A model generated the notes under the pieces. That model had not been told where the DNA came from. It did not search any database and saw nothing but the letters and a program-made list of their open reading frames with translations. 64,000 bases of DNA from Hippopus hippopus (Eukaryota; Mollusca; Bivalvia; Cardiida; Cardiidae). The stretch spans positions 67,832,714 through 67,896,713 of the forward strand of contig OX328099.1 of NCBI GenBank assembly GCA_946811185.2, written 5' to 3'. Positions 43,277-53,588 of the stretch are shown here, piece by piece. Position 1 is the first letter of the stretch. The number at the start of each line of letters is the position of its first letter. The position numbers and the translations under genes were made by a program.

Positions 43277-43375
43277 ATGTGGCTCAATGGATTAGATCTG
43301 TCTAGTGACTCTCCTTTTCCCACTTGGTTTTCAAAATTTTTCCCCAAGATCGTTGAAATTAGGGATTAAAGTGGT
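43273..43375 (+). mobile_element. MITE-A remnant abutting the previous copy
   Basis: Starts at the shared TTAA in mid long arm (TTAAATGTGGCTCAATGG), then CTCCTTTTCCCACTTGG and short-arm remnants. The TTAA used here is the one inside CAAATTAAATGTGGC of the long arm. Confidence 0.65.
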
Positions 43376-44115
43376 AATTTTCTTTTTTTAAGGGAAAAGT
43401 GCAATTAAAATGGATTTTGGAACAGTTGGTAAATTTGAGTAATCAGGTAGATATAGGTGACAGCTGTTTTCACATTTTTATCCAATCAAAACTTGTAGAT
43501 CTACATTCTTTGGTATTATGGTAAATCTGTTCTAATCATCTTGGTTAATAAAGTGTGAAATCAATGTCAAGTTTTTTGTGTCTTTATTAGATGCATCCCT
43601 ATATTTTCCCTCCCCACGAATATCTGGTATTTCACAAAACAAGCGATATTACTTACGTTTATAACAAGTGATCAAAACTTATTCAAACAATGGCCCGCGC
43701 TCACACTTGGACGGGGCCGACATCTTAGCAACTCGGGGACGCAAAGTTTCATATCAGTTTCACATCACATCACATCATTGGACACTCTGCCTAATAAATA
43801 TACATTCAGATTCGTCTTCAATTATAGAATTACCTTATAAAAACCTAAAAATATACTTCATACTATCGCAGTTCCGATGGCGGTGATCTTGAAACATGTT
43901 GCAGACGACCGAATATCAAAGAGGTCGTTTGACGTCATCTACGCAGTTATTCTTCCGCTATTAATGTAGATCCCTAAATTACCCAATTACCCGGAAAGTC
44001 ATGTCTGATTACATTTATAATTCGAATTGGGAAGATGTTGCAAATAAATTTACACAAACCTACGTAATGTTATTTTGTTATTAGTTAAATATATGAAAAA
44101 GGTATGTGTGTGTGT
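43376..44115. other. Intergenic stretch with a CpG-dense pocket
   Basis: 43680-43960 has CCCGCGCTC, GGACGGGGCCGAC, CTCGGGGACGC, CGATGGCGGTG and TTTGACGTCATC, that is CpG clusters with YY1-like and CRE-like sites. Short frames start at ATGGCCCGC (+) and ATGTCGGCC (-) but close within 15 codons. Confidence 0.4.
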
Positions 44116-44135
44116 GTGCGGGGGGGGGGGGGGGG
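44107..44135 (+). repeat. GT-repeat and 16-G run
   Basis: TGTGTGTGTGTGTGCG followed by 16 consecutive G (44120-44135). Confidence 0.9.
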
Positions 44136-44474
44136 AATATTAGTCCATCATCATCCATATCACGCCCCTGGTGACTTTTCCGAAAAATAATTACCAAGAT
44201 CGGTCTGTCCGCCTGTGCATTTTAAACTTCAAAGTTAAGGTCTATCTTGTGAGTTGCTTTAGTGTCTACTTATGATTTGTGGTATGGGTGCAGGATAGAT
44301 CTATTTCAATTTCTTTGCAACGAGATTTTTCACATGTTAAATAATTGCTAAACAGGCCAATAAAGGGCAGCTGTAAAAATTTTTTTTTTTAAATAGCAAT
44401 TATATGGTCGTTGTTTTAAATATACCGGACTGTAGAAATGTTCCCTATAACCGTATAATTAATTATGTCATCAT

Positions 44475-44503
44475 GGGGGTGGGGGGGGTGGGGGGGTGGG
44501 GGG
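44475..44503 (+). repeat. G-rich tract able to form a G-quadruplex
   Basis: Four runs of five or more G separated by single T (GGGGGTGGGGGGGGTGGG and on). Confidence 0.88.
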
Positions 44504-44837
44504 AAAGAGGAGGAGGAGAGGAGTAGAAAAATTACGCTGGACGAAGGGAGATAATTCACTTAAGAGATGTTAGTAATTATTTTGGTTATTTCCCTTCTGC
44601 ACATCCCCCCCCCTTTTTTTTAGCGCCCTACTCTTTTCCCCCACAAAAATTGTTCAAAACTGTTATGGGACTTCAACTGTATTTGTAATTTATAGCAAAA
44701 GCCTTTTTTTTTACTTTTTCTTCTCGTCATATACAACAGGAGTTTGATAACATTTTCTAAATTATTACAAACACATCAGTTCACTGAGAGAGTCATACTT
44801 GTTGTTTCATGATCCTTTTCACAGCTCATTCAATCAA

Positions 44838-45140
44838 GTGCCGAGCCCTGGTAGCACAGACAAGACTTGAAAACAGGGGGATGCTGATTTGTATCTCCAG
44901 CTTGGCCAATTTCTATTTCAAACATTGATGATAGAAATTGCAACAGAATTCATTCCTTTCTCACTGCTAGTCATTGTTTCAATAATAGCTATACGGGAAA
45001 GCAGCCAGTGGCCTGGGAAGAATACTGTTCAAAGTAATGGTAAAAATAATTCTAGGAAAGTATGACTAGGTGAATGGCCGCTGCGATATAACAAATCAAA
45101 TGCTGAAAACAGCATTAAATGCAACACAATCAGTTATCAT
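44838..45140 (+). mobile_element. SINE-E, near full length
   Basis: Head GCCCTGGTAGCACAGACAAG and TTGTATCTCCAGCTTGGCC; body GGGAAGAATACTG; end AACAGCATTAAATGCAACAC. Confidence 0.75.
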
Positions 45141-45141
45141 A

Positions 45142-45326
45142 TTAACTCCTTACCACACAATCCAAAGATTCTATGACCCAAGGAAAAATGCTTTTAAAAC
45201 ATTGTGGGAAATGGAGAAAATGCAGGTAACCAGCATTTTCTCCTTTCCCACAATGTTTTCTACTCTATGACAGACAAATTCCACTATTTGAGTCACATGT
45301 CATCTGCAAATGCTTTTGATCTGGAG
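45142..45326 (-). mobile_element. MITE-A, right terminus missing
   Basis: The hairpin is paired across a short stem variant (GGGAAATGGAG/CTCCTTTCCC, unmatched by one base). The long arm stops at GATCTGGAGAACC close to a family D repeat. Confidence 0.8.
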
Positions 45327-45344
45327 AACCACTGTTGGATGAAA

Positions 45345-45623
45345 CAACAAGAGCACCACAATGACAATGCTTGGCTGCAGTTGCTTGATTCTCTGTGAAA
45401 ATTCTGAGTCAAAAAAGGGACATATCTGGGTCAAAAATATTTTGATGTTTTCCTGCCCCTGTTGTATGGGTTTCCTTTTAGATAGGTAACATCTTGTCTG
45501 GGTTTGAAGTAAATATCTTCACTAATAACAGAGATATTATAAAACGTCAAAGTTTTTGCACTACGACGATGGCAGCTACGACAATACCTTGACATTTTCT
45601 TCAAAAACAGCCAAGCTAGTAAT
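45345..45623 (+). repeat. Family D repeat
   Basis: AAGAGCACCACAATGACAAT to AACAGCCAAGCTAGTAATG. Confidence 0.78.
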
Positions 45624-45821
45624 GCTTGCCAGTGGTAAAAGCCATCATCTAATATGTACATGTTCAATTTTTTGGGTTTCTTTTTTGAAAACATTTTGAC
45701 AAGAGTGACAATTGCGTGTTTATTAATTTTCTCTTAACACTTCAATCAATGTTACTTATCCCTGTTTTACAGCGAAGTTTTCAAAGATGTCTGTTGAAAA
45801 TCTGTTTCAGGAGGTAAACAG

Positions 45822-46043
45822 TTAAAAATCTTTACCAAACGACAACTTACACTTTACCAAATTGAAGGCATTTGCAGACGAAAAATTCAGCATAGCTCAA
45901 ATGCTGATTCCTGTATATGAAGTGATAGAAAACATTATGGGAAAAGGAAAAAAGGTTACCAGTATTTTCTCCTTTTCCCAATTTTTTCGAAAGCCTTCTT
46001 TCCCAGGATTGCTAGAACTTTCGAATGTTTAGCACAGATTTAA
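45822..46043 (+). mobile_element. MITE-A copy, apex deleted
   Basis: TTAA at both ends. GGAAAAAAGGTTACCAG lacks the ATGC stem part. Confidence 0.8.
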
Positions 46044-46513
46044 AGTTCAACATCTTTACTCGTTTTCAGCCTGTTTTTTAACCGATTTCATCTTTATTTT
46101 TTTGTATCTTCATGCCAAATGTTGCCCCTGACTGTTGCAAGGTGGTAAAGACTACTACAGATAGAAAATGCATTTACCTTTGGGCCATCAAAGGCAACAC
46201 TGTTATCATTTCTGATTTGAAATCAAAGACAATTCCCTTAATTTTCTTTATCCCTTACACCATATATATTGACTTTTTATCTATTTACACAGCCAACCCA
46301 AATCTGAACCATTCTACAAATGATCAAGTTTTAACAGCATTTTTTACTCTCTAGCTGTAAAGATGTATCTTTAATACAAGTAAATGTATGCACACAGGAA
46401 GCCGAAAAAAGGAAACAAGATTATGTATCATTCTCCATTTTTATTGAGCATCTCACATAATTAACAATAGAAAGTCCAGTTGTATGATCTATACTAACTG
46501 TTGGAAAATCAAA
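46044..46513. other. Intergenic stretch, nothing recognised
   Basis: The plus frame at 46112-46354 has no recognisable domain. Confidence 0.35.
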
Positions 46514-46723
46514 TTAATCTTTAAGTTGCTAAGCGCAAATCAACAACCTTTTGTAGACAGGGTAGATCCAAGATCAGACTGCACAAAGGTGAAGTCTGAT
46601 CTTGGATCTCCACTGCCCATTAAGAAGATATTTTCCCTCAAAAGTACATGTACCTTTGAAATTGCAAAATCTGGGTTTTTACTATCAGCTTGAAAGTTTC
46701 ATTTCTCTCATTTAGCAGATTAA
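46514..46723 (-). mobile_element. MITE-B copy abutting MITE-A
   Basis: TTAATCTTTAAGTTGCTAAG at the left, TTTAGCAGATTAA at the right. The right TTAA (46720-46723) is also the start of the next MITE-A. Confidence 0.85.
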
Positions 46724-46948
46724 CCCTTTACCACACAAACCCGAGGTTTAATGACCCTAAGAAGTAGGCCTTTTGAAAACATTGTGGGAAAAGGAGAAAA
46801 ATGCTGGTAACCAGCATTTTCTCCATTTCCCACAATGTTTCCCAGACTATCTGATATAAATCCCATCATTTGTGCCGTATAGATTTTGTTGTCTGCAAGT
46901 GCTTTCAAATTGGACCCGTCTACAATATTGTTGTTTGGGACAGAGTTA
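46720..46948 (-). mobile_element. MITE-A copy, full length
   Basis: Shares its first TTAA with MITE-B. Extra A in the left arm (GGAGAAAAATGC). Confidence 0.9.
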
Positions 46949-47302
46949 AGAGTTAACATAATGTATGTTTGTAGTTCATAATGCTTCAGTTTTCATCCGA
47001 GAAGATTTTTTTGATACATAACAGTATTGAAATACAACAAGAAGTCAATTGTTTTTTCACTCAAAGCTAAATAGACACATACACTGTTTTATCTTTGTGT
47101 GTGTATGGAGTTTAAAATCATCTTTAACAGTCTTTCATGGTTAACAGATTTCAGTAAAATGTAACATGGTGAACAGTGCATATACAATTGCATTCCAGGA
47201 GTTTCTTTATAAAGTAAAATTCATCAAAATCTTTCAATGCCACTGGCTGCTTTCTCACCAAAACATAGTCAGCATATGGTATATGTAGAGCACTGAGAGA
47301 GG
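46949..47302. other. Intergenic stretch, nothing recognised
   Basis: AT-rich; no exon or repeat. Confidence 0.4.
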
Positions 47303-47716
47303 ACTAAACTCTTTACTACACAATTACAAGGTTAAATAGCTCTAAGAAAAGAGGCTTTGGTAACCAGCATTTACTCCTTTTTGCGCAATTTTTTTAACCC
47401 ACCCAAACAAAGGGTCATCGTTTCAGCTACAAATAATTTGTCATCTGCAAATGCTTTCAATTTGGTCAAGTCTAAAATTTTGTTGTTAACCCTTTACCAC
47501 ACGGCAAAATTTTAGACCTATCCATTTTGAAAGATTTGCAGACGACAATTTCATAGTGGCTCAAATGATTCAATTTTTCTTCGATATGGTAGAACACTTT
47601 GTAGGAAAAAGGAGAAACCAGCATTTTCTCCATTTCCCACAATGTTTTCAAAAGGCTTTTTCCTCCAGGTCATTAAAAGCCGTCACTGTGTGGTAAAGGG
47701 TTAAGTAAAGAGTTAG
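47303..47716 (-). mobile_element. MITE-A split near its right end by MITE-A
   Basis: Short arm and reduced hairpin (GGTAACCAGCATTTACTCC), long arm to TTTTGTTG, then the insertion, then GTAAAGAGTTAG. Confidence 0.82.
47486..47704 (+). mobile_element. MITE-A nested in MITE-A
   Basis: TTAA at 47486-47489 and 47701-47704. Removing it and one TTAA rebuilds the outer copy's terminus as TTGTTGTTAAGTAAAG, close to the consensus TTGTTGTTTGGTAAAG. Confidence 0.9.
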
Positions 47717-47897
47717 TCCTGTTGCTTATAGTTTCATCGATTCCCAGTGAAAGGTCTGACCCAGTCTGCGTTCAAGTCAAAACAAACCTGGGTTAGAATC
47801 ACAACCGCAAGACTGCAAGGCCTGACAAGGCTGTCACTGAACTAATGTTGCAGGACTGGACTGTAACAGGATTGAATTATTGCTACGTCTTTCATGT

Positions 47898-48128
47898 TTA
47901 ACTCTTTACCAAACGATAAAATTTCAGACTTGTTCAAATTCGAAGCATTTACAGACGACAAAAACAAATGAAGCTGAAATGGCGGTAATTGTCTGTGAAA
48001 GAGTAGAAAACCTTGTGGGAAAAAGGAGAAAATGCTGGTTACCAGCATTTTCTCCTTTTCCCACAAGGTTTTCAAAAGTCTATTTTTAAAGGGTCATTAA
48101 AACTCGGGATTATGCAGTAAAAAGTTAA
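47898..48128 (+). mobile_element. MITE-A copy with matched stem change
   Basis: ACCTTGTGGG/CCCACAAGGT in both arms, the same variant as the copy at 23975. An extra A in the left arm is unmatched. Confidence 0.9.
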
Positions 48129-48375
48129 ATGACCCTAAAGGAGACCATCTAATAAACAATGAAAAATTATAAAGGAAAATTGTTGTGGAAAGACCAGAGT
48201 ACAATTTGCTTAAAACATGCCATAAAGAAGTCAGAGTAACCAAGGCAGAAAATGCTCCCTTTACTTGATTTGTTATTTGTCATGATATTTTTAACTCTTT
48301 TTTTCTATAGCAAATGAAGCAAAAGTACAGCATTCAATACAATAAACAATCAAGGCAGTTTACTGAACAAAAACA

Positions 48376-48641
48376 TATGAGCCATGCTCTGTGAAAAGGG
48401 GGCTTAATGCATTTGCGAAAAGTATCGACCCACGTCAGCCTGCGCAATCCGCGCAGGCTGACATGGGCCGAAACTTTTCGCTATCTTTAAATTTTCTGCA
48501 TGTCAAAGACCAGTCTACCTTATGATTCTGTCAGTTGTTTGACAAAATGGATCCTATGGATCCATAATTAGGTGATAGCTTGCTAGGTATTATGCATCAC
48601 GGAGATGCATTAAGCTCCCTTTTGCCAGAGCATGGATCATA
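48376..48641 (+). mobile_element. MITE-C copy, full length
   Basis: GAGCCATGCTCTGTGAAAAG to TTTTGCCAGAGCATGGATC. The inner hairpin ACGTCAGCCTGCGCAATCC with GCGCAGGCTGACATGG is near-perfect. Confidence 0.9.
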
Positions 48642-48642
48642 T

Positions 48643-48896
48643 GTACATGAGCAACACTCTGGCAAAAGGGGGTATAATGCACCTCTGTGATGCATTATGC
48701 CAAAAAGTCATCACATAATTATGGATCCATAAAATCCATGTTATCTAACAGCCAACTGAACAATGAGGTATACTGGTCCTTTGACATACAGAAAACTTAC
48801 CGATAGCAAAACATTTCGACTGAGGTCAACCTGTGTGCACTGCCGATACTTTTTGCAGATGCATTAAACCCCCTTTCAAAAAAGCATGACTCACAT
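48643..48896 (-). mobile_element. MITE-C copy, inverted against the previous one
   Basis: Starts ATGAGCAACACTCTGGC within 5 bp of the end of the previous copy and runs in reverse order to TTCAAAAAAGCATGACTC. The inner hairpin is mostly lost. Confidence 0.82.
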
Positions 48897-49107
48897 ACAA
48901 ACGCGTGTGTTTCAGTCTGTGGGCAAGCAAAAGTAAGTTACTGATCAAAATACAGTAACGTAAAGTGGCAAGATAAGACTTTATCTCAAGCTGCCTATAC
49001 CAAGAAAAAGCATAAATTTGTTCATAAGTATAACTCAATTCCTTCACAATAACTTTGTGGCAGATGACTTTGAAAATGTCCTTGAAAAATATTAAAAATC
49101 GACGGGG

Positions 49108-49324
49108 ATTTACCCCTAACCAAATTGAAAGCATTAAATTTTGCAAACTACAAATCAAAAAAGTGTCCCGAAAGAAGGTTTTTTGTTTTTGAAATGGTCA
49201 AAAACATTGTGGAAAATGAAGAAAATGCTGATTATCAGTATTTTCTCCTTTTTCCACAATATTTTCAAAAGCCATTTTCCTCAGAGTTGTTAAAACACAG
49301 GATTGTTTAGTAAATGGTAAAGGT
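49108..49324 (+). mobile_element. MITE-A, diverged
   Basis: ACCCCTAACCAAATTGAAAG at the left lacks the first part of the long arm. Both arms show GGAAAA-GAAG/CTCCTTTTTCC variants, partly matched. Confidence 0.75.
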
Positions 49325-49554
49325 TTAACACTTTACCACACAACAATATTCTGGGCTTGAACAAATCAAAAGTATTTGCAGACATCAAACTGAAAATGTC
49401 TTAAATGGTGGGATTTGTCTTCGAAAGGGAACAGAACATTGTTAGAAAAGAAAAAAAATGCTAGTAAGCAGCATTTTCTTCTTTTCCCATAATGTTTTGA
49501 AAAGGCCTCTTTCTCAGGGTCTTAAAAACTCTGGATTGTGTGGCAAAGGTTTAA
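49325..49554 (+). mobile_element. MITE-A copy, full length
   Basis: TTAACACTTTACCACACAAC to GGCAAAGGTTTAA; apex GCTAGTAAGCAGC. Confidence 0.87.
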
Positions 49555-49639
49555 AACATGAGTACACATGAGTAAATTGTAACAATGGAAAAAATTGTTA
49601 TAACAAATTTCTCTTTTGCCACAAAATTCTCTTAAATGA

Positions 49640-49927
49640 CAAGAGCACCACATGCAGGTGCCAATGCTCAGCTGCAGTTGCTTGATTTTCGTTGAAAATT
49701 CAAAATCATAAAAGGGGTAAAACAGTGTCAAAAATACTTTGATGGCTACCTGCTCTGTTGCGTGGTTTCCCCTTTTATAGAACAACTTGTCCAAGTTTGA
49801 AGTAAATATTTTCAGTAATAACAGAGATATTATAAAATGTCAGTTATTGCATGATGACAGAGGGACAATGATGATGCCAGGGCTAAGACAATACCTGGAC
49901 GCTTTCTTTAAAAACAGCCGGACTAAC
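49640..49927 (+). repeat. Family D repeat, full length
   Basis: AAGAGCACCACATGCAGGTG to AACAGCCGGACTAAC. Confidence 0.8.
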
Positions 49928-50105
49928 AAAGTCATCTGCATGTAGTACCAAAGAGGATAATTTTTTGTATAACAGTATTTCAATCCAATACAATGTACCA
50001 TTAAAGTTCATAAGAAATATTCAAATTTTCATCGCTTTCATTTATGACACTGTGTGAATCCCAAATGACAAAAACCTGCATGACTACAAAGACTGTAAAT
50101 ATATA

Positions 50106-50335
50106 AGAGCCATGCTCTGTGAAAAGTGGGCTTAATACAGACCGCACAGGCTGACCTAGAGCGAAGCATTTTGCTACTGATCAATATCATGCATGTCAAA
50201 GGACCAATCTAGTTCATAATTAAGTCAGTTGTTAAAAGAAATGGATTTTATGAACCCATAATCACTTGATGACTTGCTTGGTATGATGCATTACAGAGCT
50301 GTATTAAGCCCCCTTTTCACAGAGCTTAGATCGAT
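50106..50335 (+). mobile_element. MITE-C copy
   Basis: GAGCCATGCTCTGTGAAAAG, a shortened inner part (ACCGCACAGGCTGACCTAG), and the end CCCCTTTTCACAGAGC. Confidence 0.82.
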
Positions 50336-50529
50336 TAATTAAAACAATGAACACAACAACAAAAGTTAAAAACTCTTAAACATTCGTAAAATAAAAACAG
50401 TATCTATGGAAACAATTGCATTGATTTTTGCCTCAACCAAATACAATAAAGCCTATTTTTTGAAATATTACTGCAACTAGAACAAGTGAGTTACTAAAGA
50501 TGGAAATACATCAAACAGTCTGTTTATAA

Positions 50530-50620
50530 ATAATATGGAGATTATTGTTGGAAAAGGAGTAATTACCCACTATACAACAAGCACTTGCTCCTTTCCCTAC
50601 AGTGTTTTCAGAAGCTGTCT
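50530..50620 (-). mobile_element. MITE-A hairpin relic
   Basis: TTGGAAAAGGAGTAATTACCC and ACTTGCTCCTTTCCCTAC; flanks unrecognised. Confidence 0.45.
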
Positions 50621-50913
50621 ATCGTTTCATACATATATGGTATTGGATAAAAAGCAAAGCTTTGGAACCCCTTTCTGTCACATACACACATTCATGCACA
50701 AAACACATTCACAAATGGAGAAAAAGGTATCAATTTCTCAAACGTTTTTCAATGTTATAGTACTGTCTAAGCTGCCAATAGATTAAGATTAATAAACATG
50801 TGTGTTTTTGTATTTTCAATTTCTTATCCAAATTCTTAAATTGTACTCAGTTGGAAAAGAGTATATAAAGTAATTGGTTAACAGGAAGTCTATTTCAAGA
50901 ACATTTTGACTGG

Positions 50914-51143
50914 TTAACTCTTTACTAAACAACAAAATTTTAGACTGGTCCAAATTAAAAGCACTTTGTGGATGGCAAAATGAATGTAACTCAAAAATTG
51001 AATTTCATTTTTGGAAGGGGAGGAAACAGTTTCAGGAAAGGAGAAAATGCTGGTTACCAGCATTTTGTCCTTTTTCCACAAAGTTTTCAAAAGCCTCCTT
51101 TTTCAAGGTTGTTAAAACTTTGGATTGTTTGGTAAGGGGTTAA
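50914..51143 (+). mobile_element. MITE-A copy flanked by a direct repeat
   Basis: TTAA ends intact. AGGAAGTCTATTTCAAG occurs just before (50883) and just after (51146) the element, beyond the TTAA duplication. Confidence 0.88.
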
Positions 51144-51470
51144 GAGGAAGTCTATTTCAAGGACAGACATAACAGCGAGTTTGCAACATTTATCACCAAG
51201 ACATTACACAACCGTGAAGACTTAACAAATATCGACCACTGCCCATGATTCATTTTTCATTTTGGCAGTGTATACATCAGAACAAAAAAGTAATGTAGAA
51301 TCAAATTAGATAACCACCTGAAACAGATTTGCAGCTGAAAACACACTTCTAAACATTACATTATAAAAGCCTCTAATTGCATATCTCTGTTCCCATGGTA
51401 CCCTCTATTTTACACTTCTAAACAATAGGATAAGTATTACATAAGGTTTAGTATTTAAAGAGAATTTGTG
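51144..51470. other. Intergenic stretch, nothing recognised
   Basis: Apart from the direct repeat at its left edge nothing is recognised. Confidence 0.4.
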
Positions 51471-51473
51471 GAT

Positions 51474-51545
51474 GGTCAAGCCCTAAGATCAGACAGCATG
51501 CTCAGTCTCATCTCTGATCTCTATACTGTCCACTACTTCATCCAT
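51474..51545. mobile_element. MITE-B hairpin, diverged
   Basis: CTAAGATCAGACAGCATGC and CAGTCTCATCTCTGATCTC. Confidence 0.55.
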
Positions 51546-51622
51546 TACCACTGTAATAATGAATACCTCTTTACTGTAATGAAATTTTACTGCAGCCATT
51601 TCACATGATCAAATTTACTTGA

Positions 51623-51882
51623 ACCATGCTCTGGCAGGCTTAATGCATCTCCATAATGCATTGTACCAAGCAAGACATCAAATAATTAGTGATCCATCTA
51701 ATCTACTTTGTCTAACAACCAATAGAATCCAGAGGGCGATTCGTCCTTTGAAGTGCAGAAAATTGACTGATGGCAAAGAGTTTTAGCCCAGGTTAGCCTG
51801 CGCATTGTGCACAGGCTGACCTGAGTCGATACTCTTAGCAGATGCATTAAGCCCCCTTTTCAAACAGCACGGCTCACTTATT
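51623..51882 (-). mobile_element. MITE-C copy, full length
   Basis: GAACCATGCTCTGGCAGGC at the left and CCCCTTTTCAAACAGCACGG at the right. Inner hairpin CAGGTTAGCCTGCGCATTG with TGCACAGGCTGACCTG. Confidence 0.85.
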
Positions 51883-52214
51883 TGGTACAAAGCTAAAGTA
51901 TCAATATCAATATTTCAGCAATTGAACACCTAAGGTCAAGAAATATGCCTTTTTTTTATACTGAATTAAAGACTTTACTCTTCCAATCCAGTTACCTAAA
52001 TTAGCAATCACAGGCACATAAACATGTTCTTATACTCTATGACATTGCAATCAAAACTCTCACCAAGGAAAAACAAAAACAATAGATCAACAACAAAACA
52101 TATAAATAACTTCAAAATAATTACATCTATTGCAGAGGAAATGAACAACTTAACAGAGTCGACTAAAATTAAGCCCTTGGCATGTGGGTGTAAATGTTCA
52201 GCTGCAGTTACTTT

Positions 52215-52468
52215 TTAACTGTACCCAAGGATAAAATTGTGGACTTGTCCAAACTTAAAGTATTTCCAGATGACAAGAAAGTGGCAGATATTATCTATGA
52301 AAGGGAAGAAAACATTACTGGTTACCAGTGTTTTCTCCCTTTTCCACAATGTTTTCAAAAGCCTTCTTCTTCAGGGTCATAAAAACTTGGTTGATTGATT
52401 GGTTGTATGTTGTTTAACGCTGTTTTCAACATTACACAAAAACTTGGAACGGTGTGGTAAAGGATTAA
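52215..52468 (+). mobile_element. MITE-A copy with a SINE fragment in its short arm
   Basis: TTAA ends. The left arm is shortened (GAAAACATTACTGGTTACC). Shares right TTAA with the next copy. Confidence 0.82.
52391..52437 (-). mobile_element. 47-bp SINE-E 3' fragment with target duplication
   Basis: TTGATTGATTGGTTGTATG to TTTCAACATTACAC is the complement of the SINE-E end. AAAAACTTGG flanks it on both sides (52381-52390 and 52438-52447). Confidence 0.85.
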
Positions 52469-52690
52469 CCGTTTACCATACAATCCCGACTTTAAACCAC
52501 CCTAAGAAAGACGGCTTTTGAAAACATTGAGGGAAAAGGGCAAAATACTGGTAACCAGCATTTCCTCCTTTTCCCACAATGATTTCTACCCTATCAAAAC
52601 AAGTTCCATCAATTGGATCACATTTGAATTGTCATCTGCAAATCCTTTCAATATGGCTGAGTCTATATTTTTGTTATTTGGTAAAGAGTG
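52465..52690 (-). mobile_element. MITE-A copy
   Basis: TTAACCGTTTACCATACAAT at the left; the right end has lost TTAA (GTAAAGAGTG). Confidence 0.82.
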
Positions 52691-53119
52691 TGTTTTAAAT
52701 ACTCTGATAGTTACTTCCTTTTATGGAATACCTTCTCTGTTTGATAGTCAACAAGTAGCCTCAAGTTTGATATAAAAGTCTTCAGTGATCAAAGAAATAT
52801 CAGGAAAACATCAAAGTTTTGGATGACAAAACAAAAACACAGACAACATTAGGAGTATGACTATACCTTGATTTTTCATCAAGAACAGCCATGCTAATAA
52901 CAACCGAAATAAAAAACATATTATTTCCTTTTTCCCTAATTTCAAATTCTATCTCCTTACATACTACTTGCATTTCTTTATTCATTATCTCATAAAACAA
53001 AATTCAAGCAAACTTTTAGCAAACATGCACTGTACTTGTACAATACAGATAATCAACACCAGTTAAGACCTATCCCATAACACCATTTTTTTTTAAATTA
53101 GGTATTGACATTTCAATAC

Positions 53120-53346
53120 TTAACTCATTACCAAACAACAATATTTTAGGCTTGTCCAAATTGAAAGCATTTGCAGACGACAATTTCAATGTGGCTCAAA
53201 TGGTGCAATTGTTTATTGATAGGGTAGAAAACATTGTGGGAAAAGGAGAAAATGTTGATAGCCAGCATTTTCTCCTTTTCCCACAGTTTTCAAAAGGCTT
53301 CTTTCCAAAGGTCGTCAAAAGTAGGGATTGTGTGGTAATGGGTTAA
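53120..53346 (+). mobile_element. MITE-A copy, full length
   Basis: TTAA ends. Apex GTTGATAGCCAGC is unmatched. Confidence 0.9.
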
Positions 53347-53365
53347 AATAACTTGGAGTCCAACC

Positions 53366-53588
53366 TGTTACCGATAAAACAAGAATTCTAAAGACAGAGA
53401 GAAAGAAGGTATTTTAAAATGTTGTGGGAAAAGGAGAAAATGCTGGTACAAGAGCAATTTTTCCTTTTTCCACAACATTTTCAACCCTTCATAGAAAATC
53501 CAATTATTTGATAAACATCTAAGTCTTTGTCTGCACATGCTTTCCATGCAGCAAAGTCAAAAAGTCTGTTGCTTGGTCAAGAGCTTAA
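53366..53588 (-). mobile_element. MITE-A copy with matched stem change
   Basis: AATGTTGTGGG and CCACAACATT replace ACATTGTGGG/CCACAATGT. TTAA at the right end. Confidence 0.78.

Larger units (their letters stand above)
52180..52896 (+). repeat. Family D repeat broken by two MITE-A copies
   Basis: The start (TTCAGCTGCAGTTACTTTT) and the rest (ACTCTGATAGTTACTTCC to AACAGCCATGCTAATAAC) are separated by the MITE-A pair at 52215-52690, with some sequence lost. Confidence 0.65.
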
